A DNA stretch of 9,272 nt from CAZESH01 sp964514665 (GCA_964514665.1 CAZESH010000166.1:1-9272), one strand, 5' to 3'. Numbered from the stretch's first letter, positions 1 through 7,268 are shown. Translations and numbers: made by a program. The notes: a model not told the origin generated them from the sequence alone.

Positions 1-1110
1 GTATACCGCCTCGCACTGCGCCAGCATATTCAAGTTGGCCGGATAATAATCGATAACCTGACCTTGATACTTGTACGCCGTGCAAATCCTTACCGTCTCC
101 AGTCCGCTCAATACATCCAGCGAATTCAAGGAAAGTCCGGTGATGCCGCTGACTCTGCGGGCATGGCGAACGACGACGCTGTCAAACCAGCCTACGCGGC
201 GCGGTCTGCCGGTCACTGTGCCGTATTCATGCCCGATCTCGCGGATGCGGTCACCGATTTCGTTATTTAATTCCGTCGGAAAAGGTCCGTCGCCTACTCT
301 CGTCGTATACGATTTGGCCACTCCGATGACTTGATGGATCTTCGTCGGTCCGACGCCCGAACCGATGCAAACGCCGCCCGCGGTCGGATTGGAGGATGTG
401 ACGAAGGGATAGGTGCCTTGATCAATGTCAAGCATCACGCCTTGGGCTCCTTCGAACAGTACCCGTTTACCGGCATCGATGGCATCGTTCAATACCACAG
501 AGGTATCGGTCACATAGGGACGAATGAACTCCGCATAGCCCAAATATTCCTGCAGGATCGCCTCAACATCCAGCGGTTGGTCGCCATAAACCTGCTGGAT
601 CATATGATTCTTCTCTTTGACCATATGGCGAAGTCTCTGCTCGAACACCTCAGGATCCATCAAATCCGCCATACGGATGCCGTTGCGTGCGGCTTTGTCC
701 ATATAGCAGGGTCCGATTCCCTTGCGTGTCGTTCCGATTTTGTTGGCGCCCTTGCGATCTTCCTCCAGCTCATCAAGCAAAAGGTGGTAGGGCATAATAA
801 TATGCGCTCTGTCGCTTATTTTCAAACGGTCGGTTTTAAATCCGTTCTCATGAATATATTCAATTTCTTCGATTAATGCTTTCGGGTTAATCACTGTTCC
901 GTTACCGATCACACAAGTTTTATTCGAATAGAATATTCCGGAGGGAATCAGTGTCAATTTATACTTTTTGTTTTGGATTAAAATCGTATGTCCTGCATTA
1001 TTACCGCCTTGATACCTGGCCACGACCTCGGCCGTTTCAGCGAGATAATCGGTAATCTTGCCTTTTCCTTCGTCTCCCCATTGGGTTCCGACAACAACGA
1101 CAGTCGACAT
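1..1110 (-). CDS. purA: Adenylosuccinate synthetase (PurA), C-terminus cut by window edge
   Basis: This cytoplasmic enzyme joins IMP and aspartate using GTP to make adenylosuccinate, the first committed step to AMP. The frame is open from the ATG at 1110 to position 1, giving 370 residues. The family is usually about 430 long, so roughly 60 C-terminal residues lie outside the window. Visible family motifs are the P-loop GDEGKGK at residues 12-18 with catalytic Asp13, NAGHT at 38-42 with catalytic His41, SSNPTAGG at 239-246, and the substrate loop RVGDGPFPTE starting at residue 271. The guanine-recognition stretch near 329-332 reads NSLD. A GGTGGGGG ribosome binding site lies 8 nt before the ATG. 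The gene follows dnaB but is separated from it by a terminator and has its own promoter. I translated the whole span and saw no frameshift. The identification is secure. Confidence 0.97.
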   Translation of the reverse strand, partial: MSTVVVVGTQWGDEGKGKITDYLAETAEVVARYQGGNNAGHTILIQNKKYKLTLIPSGIFYSNKTCVIGNGTVINPKALIEEIEYIHENGFKTDRLKISDRAHIIMPYHLLLDELEEDRKGANKIGTTRKGIGPCYMDKAARNGIRMADLMDPEVFEQRLRHMVKEKNHMIQQVYGDQPLDVEAILQEYLGYAEFIRPYVTDTSVVLNDAIDAGKRVLFEGAQGVMLDIDQGTYPFVTSSNPTAGGVCIGSGVGPTKIHQVIGVAKSYTTRVGDGPFPTELNNEIGDRIREIGHEYGTVTGRPRRVGWFDSVVVRHARRVSGITGLSLNSLDVLSGLETVRICTAYKYQGQVIDYYPANLNMLAQCEAVY

Positions 1111-1179
1111 GGATCATACCCCCACCGAGTGTTTTGCACACCTTTATTTACTGCTTCCTTGGCTGAAAGCAGCACTATA

Positions 1180-1208
1180 AGTGTAGCAGTTCACTCAAAT
1201 GAAGTCAA
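1180..1208 (-). promoter_or_regulatory. Predicted sigma-A promoter of purA
   Basis: On the minus strand a -35 TTGACT (1203-1208) and a -10 TACACT (1180-1185) are separated by exactly 17 nt. Transcription would start near 1172, leaving a leader of about 60 nt before the purA ATG. That leader can form a 6-bp CTGCTT/AAGCAG hairpin (arms at 1151-1156 and 1167-1172). The -35 box begins only a few bases past the U-tract of the dnaB terminator, which supports purA being a separate transcription unit. I saw no convincing PurR box. The -10 matches consensus at only 4 of 6 positions, so the call is moderate. Confidence 0.55.
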
Positions 1209-1210
1209 AT

Positions 1211-1253
1211 AAAAAAACGAACAATTCTGGGTAAAACCCCATGATTGTTCGTT
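1211..1253 (-). terminator. Rho-independent terminator after dnaB
   Basis: A perfect 10-bp stem, AACGAACAAT (1216-1225) with ATTGTTCGTT (1244-1253), is extended inward by further G-C pairs around 1228-1241. Read on the minus strand it is followed at once by a run of seven T (1217-1211). It starts 14 nt beyond the dnaB stop codon and closes the mazG-like-to-dnaB operon. Confidence 0.92.
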
Positions 1254-1267
1254 ATTTTCAGCGCGTA

Positions 1268-2644
1268 TCAGGATACCTGCGGCTGCTGCATCCCCGCCAT
1301 TTCGCCATGGCCGCGGTCCAGGCTGACAAACTTGTTGTAGTTTTTCAAAAATACGAGCTCCACCGTACCTACAGGACCATTCCGCTGCTTGGCAATAATG
1401 ATTTCGATAATGTTTTTCTTTTCCGATTCCTGATTGTAATAATCATCCCGGTACAGAAAAGCGACGATGTCGGCATCCTGCTCGATCGAGCCCGATTCCC
1501 TGAGGTCGGACATCATCGGACGCTTGTCCTGCCGCTGCTCGACGCCGCGGCTCAATTGGGACAAAGCGATTACGGGCACTTCCAGCTCACGGGCGATCGC
1601 TTTCAGTGTGCGTGAAATCTCCGAAACTTCCTGCTGGCGGTTCTCCCCGCTTTTGCCCCTGCCATGGATCAGCTGCAAATAATCGATCAGGATCATCCCG
1701 AGGCCTTTTTCCTTTTTCAGCCTGCGGCATTTGGCGCGAATGTCGGATACCGTGATCGACGGCGAATCATCGATGTAGATATTGGCTTCAGACAACGTGC
1801 TGATCGCCATCGTCATCTTCTCCCAATCGTCCCCCTCCAGCTTCCCCGTACGCATACGGGTGGCGTCGACATTTGACTCTGCGCAAAGAATCCGCTGCAC
1901 CAGCTGGGAAGCCGACATTTCCAGGCTGAAAATAGCTACGCTTTCCTTGGCCCGCACGCTTACATTCTGCGCCACATTCAGGGCAAAGGCGGTTTTCCCT
2001 ACGGAAGGACGGGCGGCCACGATGATCAGATCGGACTTCTGAAAGCCGGAGGTCATCCGGTCCAAATCAGGAAATCCGGATGGAATCCCGGTTGTGCCGC
2101 CTTTATGGTGAAACAGGAATTCCACCCGCTCGAAAACTTCCATCAGCACATCGCGAATGGCTACAAAGCCGTTTGCCGTTCGCCTGCCGGAGATTTCCAT
2201 AATCCTCCGCTCGGCATCGTCGAGCATTTGGCCGATATTGTCCGCATCCGCATAGCCATCCGCCACAATGTTGGTCGCCGTACGAATCAAGCGGCGAAGC
2301 AGCGACTTCTCTTCAACGATTTGCGCATAATACTCCGCATTGGCCGCAGTCGGCACGGCATTGGCGAGCTCCGCCAAATAACTGACTCCGCCGGTTTCCT
2401 CCAGTATTTTCATATCCTGCATGCGCGCGGTCAGCGTGACTAAATCCACCGGTTGGTTTTGTTCAGCCAGATCAAGAATCGCTTCGAAAATTTTTTGGTG
2501 GGCCGCTCTATAAAAATCCTCGGGCCGCACATGCTCCATAATCGTCGGCAGCGACTGGCCGTCGAGCAGCACTGCACCCAGCACGGCCTGCTCCGCTTCG
2601 ACGTTTTGCGGAGGAATGCGATCAAACATGATTTCACCGCTCAT
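1268..2644 (-). CDS. dnaB: Replicative DNA helicase (DnaB; DnaC in B. subtilis naming)
   Basis: This is the hexameric 5'-3' helicase that unwinds DNA at the replication fork and recruits primase. The 458-residue length is normal for the family. The N-terminal domain begins with the conserved PPQNVEAEQAVLGAVLL at residues 11-27. The RecA-like C-terminal domain carries Walker A ARPSVGKT at 211-218, the SLEMS element with catalytic Glu242, and Walker B MILIDYLQL with Asp321. SQLSRGVEQR and the SDLRESGSIEQDADIV stretch follow, both typical of the family. There is no intein, although DnaB is a frequent intein host. The ATG at 2644 lies 21 nt after the rplI stop, with AGGCAGGA just upstream. It is the last gene of its operon, directly before a terminator. 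In Bacillus this helicase is called DnaC, and the name DnaB denotes a different, loader-associated protein. Confidence 0.97.
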   Translation of the reverse strand: MSGEIMFDRIPPQNVEAEQAVLGAVLLDGQSLPTIMEHVRPEDFYRAAHQKIFEAILDLAEQNQPVDLVTLTARMQDMKILEETGGVSYLAELANAVPTAANAEYYAQIVEEKSLLRRLIRTATNIVADGYADADNIGQMLDDAERRIMEISGRRTANGFVAIRDVLMEVFERVEFLFHHKGGTTGIPSGFPDLDRMTSGFQKSDLIIVAARPSVGKTAFALNVAQNVSVRAKESVAIFSLEMSASQLVQRILCAESNVDATRMRTGKLEGDDWEKMTMAISTLSEANIYIDDSPSITVSDIRAKCRRLKKEKGLGMILIDYLQLIHGRGKSGENRQQEVSEISRTLKAIARELEVPVIALSQLSRGVEQRQDKRPMMSDLRESGSIEQDADIVAFLYRDDYYNQESEKKNIIEIIIAKQRNGPVGTVELVFLKNYNKFVSLDRGHGEMAGMQQPQVS

Positions 2645-2665
2645 GATGGATTCCTGCCTTTTCTT

Positions 2666-3109
2666 CTATTCTTCCTGCACATTGACACGCAGCTCGGCTT
2701 TGACTTCCGGATGCAGCTTGATCGGCACGACCGTAACGCCCAGTGTGCGGATCGGATCGTCAAGCTGGATTTTGCGCTTGTCGATCTTGATCTTCTTCTT
2801 TGCCAGCTCTTCGGCAATTTGCTTGCTTGTAATCGATCCGAAAAGACGGCCGCCTTCACCGGACTTTGCTTTGATCTCAATGGTCATTTCGGCTATTTTT
2901 TTGGCTTGTGCCTCAGCAGCTTCCTTCTCTAAATCCTTCTTCTTCAGCTCAGCCTTTTTTTGCTGTTCGATCTGCTTCACATTGCCTTCCGAGGCTGACG
3001 AAGCCAGCCCTTGGGGGAGCAGAAAATTGCGTGCGTAACCTTCGGAAACGTTCTTGATTTCGCCCTTTTTTCCCTGACCCTTGACATCTTTTAAGAAAAT
3101 GACCTTCAT
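2666..3109 (-). CDS. rplI: 50S ribosomal protein bL9 (RplI)
   Basis: bL9 is a long, two-domain protein of the large ribosomal subunit that binds 23S rRNA near the L1 stalk and affects frame maintenance. The 147 residues match the usual length. The N-terminal domain opens MKVIFLKDVKGQGKKGEIK and contains the signature GYARNFLLPQGLA at about residues 24-36. A highly charged connecting helix follows at about 41-75 (rich in Lys, Glu and Gln), then the C-terminal domain with LFGSITSKQIAEEL. The ATG overlaps the gdpP TGA in an ATGA, and a GAGGAG ribosome binding site 8 nt upstream sits inside the end of gdpP, so the two genes are probably translationally coupled. The stop is TAG, 21 nt before dnaB. 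Confidence 0.97.
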   Translation of the reverse strand: MKVIFLKDVKGQGKKGEIKNVSEGYARNFLLPQGLASSASEGNVKQIEQQKKAELKKKDLEKEAAEAQAKKIAEMTIEIKAKSGEGGRLFGSITSKQIAEELAKKKIKIDKRKIQLDDPIRTLGVTVVPIKLHPEVKAELRVNVQEE

Positions 3110-5067
3110 ATGAACAACTCCTCTTCGTTATGCATTTGTTCCAATACGGTTGTCAGCTGTCTTTCAGCTTCTTCCAGCGTGCCTTCGATTTGTGTGGCTG
3201 CATTTGTGAGATGGCCGCCGCCATTCAATTTCTCCATTACAATCTGTACATTGATCTGCCCAAGCGAGCGGGCGCTGATCCCGATCAATCCGTCCGGGCG
3301 TTCGCTTACGACAAATGAAGCCATCACATCGTTCATATTCAACAGTGTATCGGCTACCTGGGCAATCAGCAGCTGGGAATATTGACGGTCGGATTCGGCC
3401 ACGGCAATGGCAATATGATCGTAGACGGTTTTGGCATTTTTAATAATTTCTGTCTTCTGCAAGAATTCTTTCAGATCCTCCTTCAGCATCTTCTGGATCG
3501 ATGCCGAATCGGCGCCGTTGCGGCGCAGGAAGGAAGCGGCTTCAAAGGTGCGCGACCCGGTTCGCAAGGAAAAGCTCTTGGTGTCCACCACGATTCCTGC
3601 AAGCAAAGCTGTCGCCTCCATCGCATCCATGGTCAGCCTCTCGTGGATATATTGAAGCAGCTCCGTGACCAGCTCGCAGGCGGAGGAAGCGTAGGGCTCC
3701 ATATAGACCAGCACCGAATCGCTGATGAATTCCTCGCCGCGGCGATGATGATCGATGACGATCACGCGATGCGACTGCTGCAGAATTTTCGGTTCCGCCG
3801 TCATCGAGCTTTTGTGGGTATCGACAACCGCGACAAGCGATTGCTGTGTCACGATCTGCAGTGCCTGCTCCGGTGTAACGAACCATTTATTCAAATTCTC
3901 GTTTTCCTTGATTTCCCGCATTAATTTATAAATCGAAGGATTGACGCCTTCCAGCACGATATAGGCTTCCTTGTTGAACATTTGCGCAGCCTTCATGATT
4001 CCGATGGCCGCTCCGATGGAATCCATGTCGGGGATTTTGTGCCCCATGATCACGACCTTGTCGCTTTCCTTGATTAAATCGCGCAGCGCGTGGGCGATTA
4101 CGCGGGCTCTGACGCGTGTGCGTTTCTCCACGGCATTGGAACGGCCGCCGTAGAAGGTCAATTTTTGCCCCGACTTTACCGCGGCTTGATCGCCGCCGCG
4201 GCCTAGCGCGATATCGAGGCTGGATTGCGCCAGCAAGCCCAGCTCGACAAAGCCTTCAACCTCTGCGCCTATCCCGATGCTGAGCGTCAGCGGCAATTTG
4301 TTCTCTGCCGTCAAATCCTTGAGATCATCCAAAATCTCAAAGCGCGATTGCTCCAAATGAAGCAATGCTTTGTGATCCATCATGATCAGAAAGCGATCCG
4401 ATGCGATTCTCCGCAAGTACAAGTTATACTGGGTAGCCCATTCCGTAATTTGACTGACCGCTTTGGCCAGCAGGATGCTTCTGGATTGATCATCCATGCC
4501 TTGCGTCGCTTCCTCAAGATTGTCCAGCAGCACAATGCCCAAGGCGGGGCGCTCGTCGTCATATCTTTTTCTCAATTCAACAAACTCGCTGATATCGGTC
4601 ACGAACAGCAGCCGTTCATCCGTCTTGAGCTGGATCAGAAACGTGCGTTTGCCGATTACCGCTTCGATTTTATCTTCTTTGTCCTTTTTACTTTTCAAAA
4701 CCGGGAACATCTCGTATAAATGCAAGCCGATCACCGTTTCTTTATCCAAGACCGCGGCGATGAAGGGATTATGCCATTCAATGATTTTTTCTTCGCTGAA
4801 TAAAACCATGCCCATCGGCAGCTCGTGGATCACTTGGTTTCCCGCCCGTTTGATGCGATGCGTCAAGGTCCCCATATAGCCGTATAAATCTTTGCGAAAA
4901 GCCCGTTCCGCAATCAGCGTATAGTAAACTACAGCTCCGCTAAGCAGCAGCCCTACTGCGCCGAGCTGCCACTGATAGGCGGCAAGCACGACAATCAGCG
5001 TAAGCATCAAGACAAGACCCCATATGATATGCAATCCGTGCCATCGATTCAGCAAAAACTTCGGCAT
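3106..5067 (-). CDS. gdpP: Cyclic-di-AMP phosphodiesterase GdpP (YybT family)
   Basis: This membrane-anchored enzyme hydrolyses the essential second messenger c-di-AMP to 5'-pApA, which affects potassium balance, cell-wall stress and beta-lactam tolerance. The 653 residues fit the family. Two transmembrane helices lie at about 11-30 and 34-52, then a PAS-like region at about 80-165, and a degenerate GGDEF domain at about 170-305 in which SDRFL (223-227) stands where the cyclase motif would be. The C-terminal DHH/DHHA1 domain carries the expected Mn-binding and catalytic residues: His343, Asp347 and Asp349 in HKIPDMDS, Asp416 in VVDTH, DHH at 439-441, Asp495, and GGGH at 616-619. All DHH-family metal ligands appear intact, so it should be active. 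AGGAG lies 9 nt before the ATG. The gene is 19 nt downstream of yybS and overlaps rplI by 4 nt. Confidence 0.95.
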   Translation of the reverse strand: MPKFLLNRWHGLHIIWGLVLMLTLIVVLAAYQWQLGAVGLLLSGAVVYYTLIAERAFRKDLYGYMGTLTHRIKRAGNQVIHELPMGMVLFSEEKIIEWHNPFIAAVLDKETVIGLHLYEMFPVLKSKKDKEDKIEAVIGKRTFLIQLKTDERLLFVTDISEFVELRKRYDDERPALGIVLLDNLEEATQGMDDQSRSILLAKAVSQITEWATQYNLYLRRIASDRFLIMMDHKALLHLEQSRFEILDDLKDLTAENKLPLTLSIGIGAEVEGFVELGLLAQSSLDIALGRGGDQAAVKSGQKLTFYGGRSNAVEKRTRVRARVIAHALRDLIKESDKVVIMGHKIPDMDSIGAAIGIMKAAQMFNKEAYIVLEGVNPSIYKLMREIKENENLNKWFVTPEQALQIVTQQSLVAVVDTHKSSMTAEPKILQQSHRVIVIDHHRRGEEFISDSVLVYMEPYASSACELVTELLQYIHERLTMDAMEATALLAGIVVDTKSFSLRTGSRTFEAASFLRRNGADSASIQKMLKEDLKEFLQKTEIIKNAKTVYDHIAIAVAESDRQYSQLLIAQVADTLLNMNDVMASFVVSERPDGLIGISARSLGQINVQIVMEKLNGGGHLTNAATQIEGTLEEAERQLTTVLEQMHNEEELFI

Positions 5068-5086
5068 TTCTCATTGCTCCTAAATG

Positions 5087-5992
5087 TTATGGATTTTTTA
5101 TGCGGTTGCGAATTTGAAAAGCCACATCTATTAATCCGATCAGGCTGACGATGTAAGAAAACAGAATGGCCACGACGATGCCCACAACCGGAAGGGCATA
5201 GCCCCATCCTTTCGCATCCGCGACAAAAAACAGAAACGAAACACCTTGGACTGCGAACACGAAGGTTAAGAGCGGCAGCAGGTTGACCAAAATGATCGAC
5301 CAAAACGATTCTCCGGTAAAGGGAATAAACATATCCATGACAAGCGTAATCAAGTAATACCAAACCAACGAACGGGGCAGCATCCAGTCCTTGACCGGCT
5401 TCATCCCCGGAATGTCATGACCGTAACGCTTTAGCGCCTGCCGCGACAAAGCATGTGCCAGTATCGCGCTTCCGAAAGAAAAGATAATGAGAAACAATGG
5501 CACCATCTGACTCATCAAGCGAATCCATTGGTGGATCAATTCTTCGGTACCCGGGCTTTCTTTCAACATCGGGAGCGTTTGGACGCTGTCCTGCAGCACT
5601 GCCGTAAATTGACTGAGCAAATTAATCCCGAAAATCCGGCTGATGAGAAAAAAAAGCAGCAACTCCGCAAGCAGCACCAGCGCGCCTGTCAATACAGAAG
5701 CAATAGCCGAAGCTTTTCGCTTATATTGACGCGCCATCGCGAGCGAGGCTAGCAGATAAAATACGGATACAGCCAGGATAATCATGCCCGCTCTGCCTGT
5801 CAGCAGGAATAGGACTGCAAATACCGCGGCATAGGTAATCATAAAAACTTTGGCCGATTGACGGATAAACAAAATAATAATCGGGACCGGCATCAAGGCT
5901 AATGAGAATATAGATAAAGGAGTGAGCAGCAAGATCAGCAAAGCCGCATATGCAGCACCCCATAAAAGCGATTCCTTTAATTTTTTTGACAC
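5087..5992 (-). CDS. yybS: YybS-family (DUF2232) multi-pass membrane protein
   Basis: This is a 301-residue, very hydrophobic protein with about eight predicted membrane helices, at roughly residues 9-27, 31-47, 48-65, 68-87, 96-120, 160-182, 205-225 and 230-285 (the last probably two). Its place immediately upstream of gdpP and its overall character fit the YybS/DUF2232 family, for which I know no established biochemical role. A transporter-like or membrane-organising function is only a guess. I chose the GTG at 5992 because AGAGG lies 7 nt upstream and the resulting N-terminus (MSKKLKESLLWGAAYAALLI) leads straight into the first helix. Extending the frame to an ATG at 6151 would add 53 residues that overlap the mazG-like gene in another frame. 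The mazG-like stop is 4 nt upstream, indicating translational coupling. Confidence 0.85.
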   Translation of the reverse strand: MSKKLKESLLWGAAYAALLILLLTPLSIFSLALMPVPIIILFIRQSAKVFMITYAAVFAVLFLLTGRAGMIILAVSVFYLLASLAMARQYKRKASAIASVLTGALVLLAELLLFFLISRIFGINLLSQFTAVLQDSVQTLPMLKESPGTEELIHQWIRLMSQMVPLFLIIFSFGSAILAHALSRQALKRYGHDIPGMKPVKDWMLPRSLVWYYLITLVMDMFIPFTGESFWSIILVNLLPLLTFVFAVQGVSFLFFVADAKGWGYALPVVGIVVAILFSYIVSLIGLIDVAFQIRNRIKNP

Positions 5993-5996
5993 ATCG

Positions 5997-6308
5997 TCAC
6001 CTCTTGCGCAGATGGTCCTCCAGAGAAGAAATGTCCTGATACCAATCTTCCAATTGATGGCCTTCCTTGCGTAATTTTTCAAGCTTTTCCACGATCGCCT
6101 CATCCAGGCTGCGATAATGGATACCGAGTCTTCTTCCCAATATGTAACCACTGGCGATCAAACTGGCCAGACCGTCGGAAATTTGATGGCTGCTGCCCTG
6201 CCAAATTCCTTTAAGCAAGCGTGCGACATGGTCTACAATTTCCGTCTTTAACCACTCGATGACTTTCGCCCGTTTGGCTAAATCCACATCATGCTCCGGT
6301 TTTTGCAA
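5997..6308 (-). CDS. Small MazG-like family protein, probably catalytically degenerate
   Basis: This is a 103-residue helical protein resembling the MazG-like family annotated beside yybS in Paenibacillus-type genomes. True MazG proteins are Mg-dependent NTP pyrophosphatases built from helices carrying EExxE and ExxD. Here helix 1 (about 11-37) keeps only E23 and D26. In the second helix (about 43-61, SDGLASLIASGYILGRRLGI) the expected ExxD is replaced by GLAS at 46-49, so enzyme activity is doubtful. The following segment YRSLDEAIVEKLEKL matches the MazG helix pattern. I chose the TTG start at 6308 because a GGGGAGAGAGG ribosome binding site lies just upstream and the N-terminus then fits the family. 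A longer ATG-initiated reading from 6401 would run through the terminator and promoter. It is the first gene of its operon, with yybS starting 4 nt after its stop. Confidence 0.75.
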   Translation of the reverse strand: MQKPEHDVDLAKRAKVIEWLKTEIVDHVARLLKGIWQGSSHQISDGLASLIASGYILGRRLGIHYRSLDEAIVEKLEKLRKEGHQLEDWYQDISSLEDHLRKR

Positions 6309-6342
6309 ATTGCCTCTCTCCCCGTTCAGCGCTTTAATCCCG

Positions 6343-6351
6343 ATTATACCA
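6343..6351 (-). promoter_or_regulatory. Extended -10 promoter for the mazG-like-yybS-gdpP-rplI-dnaB operon
   Basis: On the minus strand the sequence TGGTATAAT gives a perfect -10 TATAAT (6343-6348) preceded by the TGn extension (6349-6351). The best -35 candidate (ATTACG at 17-nt spacing) is weak, which is typical of extended -10 promoters. The start site would be near 6336, about 28 nt before the TTG start codon. It follows directly after the two terminators of the rpsR operon. Confidence 0.65.
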
Positions 6352-6382
6352 TAAATATGCCGCTCCGTAATAATTACAAAAC

Positions 6383-6411
6383 AAAAACCCGCCTGAGTCA
6401 AATCCAGACGG
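6383..6411 (-). terminator. Second, distal terminator of the rpsF-ssb-rpsR operon
   Basis: On the minus strand CCGTCTG (6411-6405) pairs with CAGGCGG (6395-6389), 7 bp including one G-U, with a 9-nt loop. It is followed by GTTTTTGTTTT. It lies about 35 nt beyond the first terminator and would catch read-through from it. Confidence 0.7.
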
Positions 6412-6435
6412 TTGTAATTTTTTGAAGTTTTATCA

Positions 6436-6468
6436 TAAAAAAAACAGCCTGGAACTCATCCAGGCTGT
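6436..6468 (-). terminator. Primary terminator of the rpsF-ssb-rpsR operon
   Basis: On the minus strand ACAGCCTGG (6468-6460) pairs perfectly with CCAGGCTGT (6452-6444) around a 7-nt loop. Seven further T follow the terminal T of the stem (6443-6437). It begins 13 nt past the rpsR stop codon. Confidence 0.92.
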
Positions 6469-6481
6469 CTTGATGGCATTG

Positions 6482-6757
6482 TTATTCCGTTGTATAAGGG
6501 AGCAGTGCGATTTGACGCGAGCGCTTGATGGCGATCGTCAGCATGCGCTGATATCTGGCGCTTGTGCCTGTCACGCGGCGGGGTAAAATCTTCCCGCGTT
6601 CACTGATGAACTTTTTGAGCAGATCGATGTCTTTATAATCAATATGCTTGATTTTATTAACCGTGAAGTAGCACACCTTGCGGCGCTTTCCGCGTCCTCC
6701 GCGACGGGACGGCCTCTTGTTGTCGTTATCTTCGCGAGCCGGTCTTCTTTCACTCAT
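6482..6757 (-). CDS. rpsR: 30S ribosomal protein bS18 (RpsR)
   Basis: bS18 pairs with bS6 on the platform of the small ribosomal subunit. The 91 residues contain the conserved core RRKVCYF (26-31, single Cys29), KHIDYKDIDLLKKFISERGK, ILPRRVTGT and YQRMLTIAIKRSRQIALLPY. The first 20 or so residues are a charged, Arg-rich N-terminal extension (MSERRPAREDNDNKRPSRRG), somewhat longer than in B. subtilis S18. The ATG at 6757 is supported by AGGAAGGAG 9 nt upstream. The gene follows ssb after 58 nt and is the last gene of the operon. Confidence 0.97.
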   Translation of the reverse strand: MSERRPAREDNDNKRPSRRGGRGKRRKVCYFTVNKIKHIDYKDIDLLKKFISERGKILPRRVTGTSARYQRMLTIAIKRSRQIALLPYTTE

Positions 6758-6815
6758 GGGTATTCACTCCTTCCTGTTGCGTCTTTATGTTTTGGCGTTC
6801 CATTAATTTATGGTC

Positions 6816-7268
6816 CTAAAACGGCAGATCGTCATCGGAAATATCAATCGTCTTCCCGTCGTCAGAAAAAGGATCGGATTGTCCTCCTCCGCGCGTACCA
6901 GATGCTTGTCGACCTCCGCTGTCGTGGGAATCTTCGCGATTTGCGGAATTCGAGGATTCCAGAAAACGAACATTATCCGCCACAACTTCCGTTACATAAA
7001 CCCGGCGACCCTCATTATTTTCATAATTACGGACTTGAATCCGCCCTTCTACCGCCGTCAGTCTACCCTTGCGCAAATAATTGGCGCACGTTTCCGCCAG
7101 CTGCCTCCAGGTAACGATATTGATAAAATCGGCTTCTCTTTCGCCCTGCTGGTTCGAAAACGGACGATCCACCGCCAGGCTGAATTGCGTTACGGCAACT
7201 CCCGACGGCGTATAACGAAGCTCAGGGTCACGCGTTAATCTTCCGATTAAAATGACACGGTTCAACAA
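6816..7268 (-). CDS. ssb: Single-stranded DNA-binding protein (SSB)
   Basis: SSB coats single-stranded DNA during replication, repair and recombination and recruits partner proteins. With the chosen start it has 150 residues. The OB-fold domain spans about 1-105 and shows LNRVILIGRLTRDPELRYT, PFSNQQGEREADFINIVTWRQLAE and GRIQVRNYENNEGRRVYVTEVVADNVRFLE. A short Ser/Gly/Arg-rich disordered linker (about 106-140) leads to the acidic partner-binding tip SDDDLPF at the C-terminus. The start is the first TTG of TTGTTG at 7268, because AAGGAGG lies 8 nt upstream and the protein then begins MLNRV as in relatives. A longer reading from a TTG at 7292 would place the ribosome binding site inside the coding region. 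The gene starts 29 nt after the rpsF stop. No convincing LexA box was seen at the operon promoter. Confidence 0.96.
   Translation of the reverse strand: MLNRVILIGRLTRDPELRYTPSGVAVTQFSLAVDRPFSNQQGEREADFINIVTWRQLAETCANYLRKGRLTAVEGRIQVRNYENNEGRRVYVTEVVADNVRFLESSNSANREDSHDSGGRQASGTRGGGQSDPFSDDGKTIDISDDDLPF

Noticed and set aside
331..876. 181-residue plus-strand open frame
   Set aside because: Lies wholly antisense to purA, which translates cleanly with all family motifs; no ribosome binding site or recognisable protein.
2453..3038. Two overlapping plus-strand open frames
   Set aside because: Antisense to the dnaB start and rplI; no start signals, low-complexity Phe/Leu/Ser composition.
3382..3924. 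180-residue plus-strand open frame
   Set aside because: Antisense shadow of the gdpP catalytic domain; His/Arg/Gln-rich composition typical of reverse-strand frames.
5993..6151. 53-residue N-terminal extension of YybS to an ATG at 6151
   Set aside because: Overlaps the MazG-like gene in another frame, and the GTG at 5992 has a well-placed ribosome binding site.
6309..6401. N-terminal extension of the MazG-like protein to 6401
   Set aside because: Would translate through a terminator hairpin and the TATAAT promoter; TTG at 6308 has a strong ribosome binding site.
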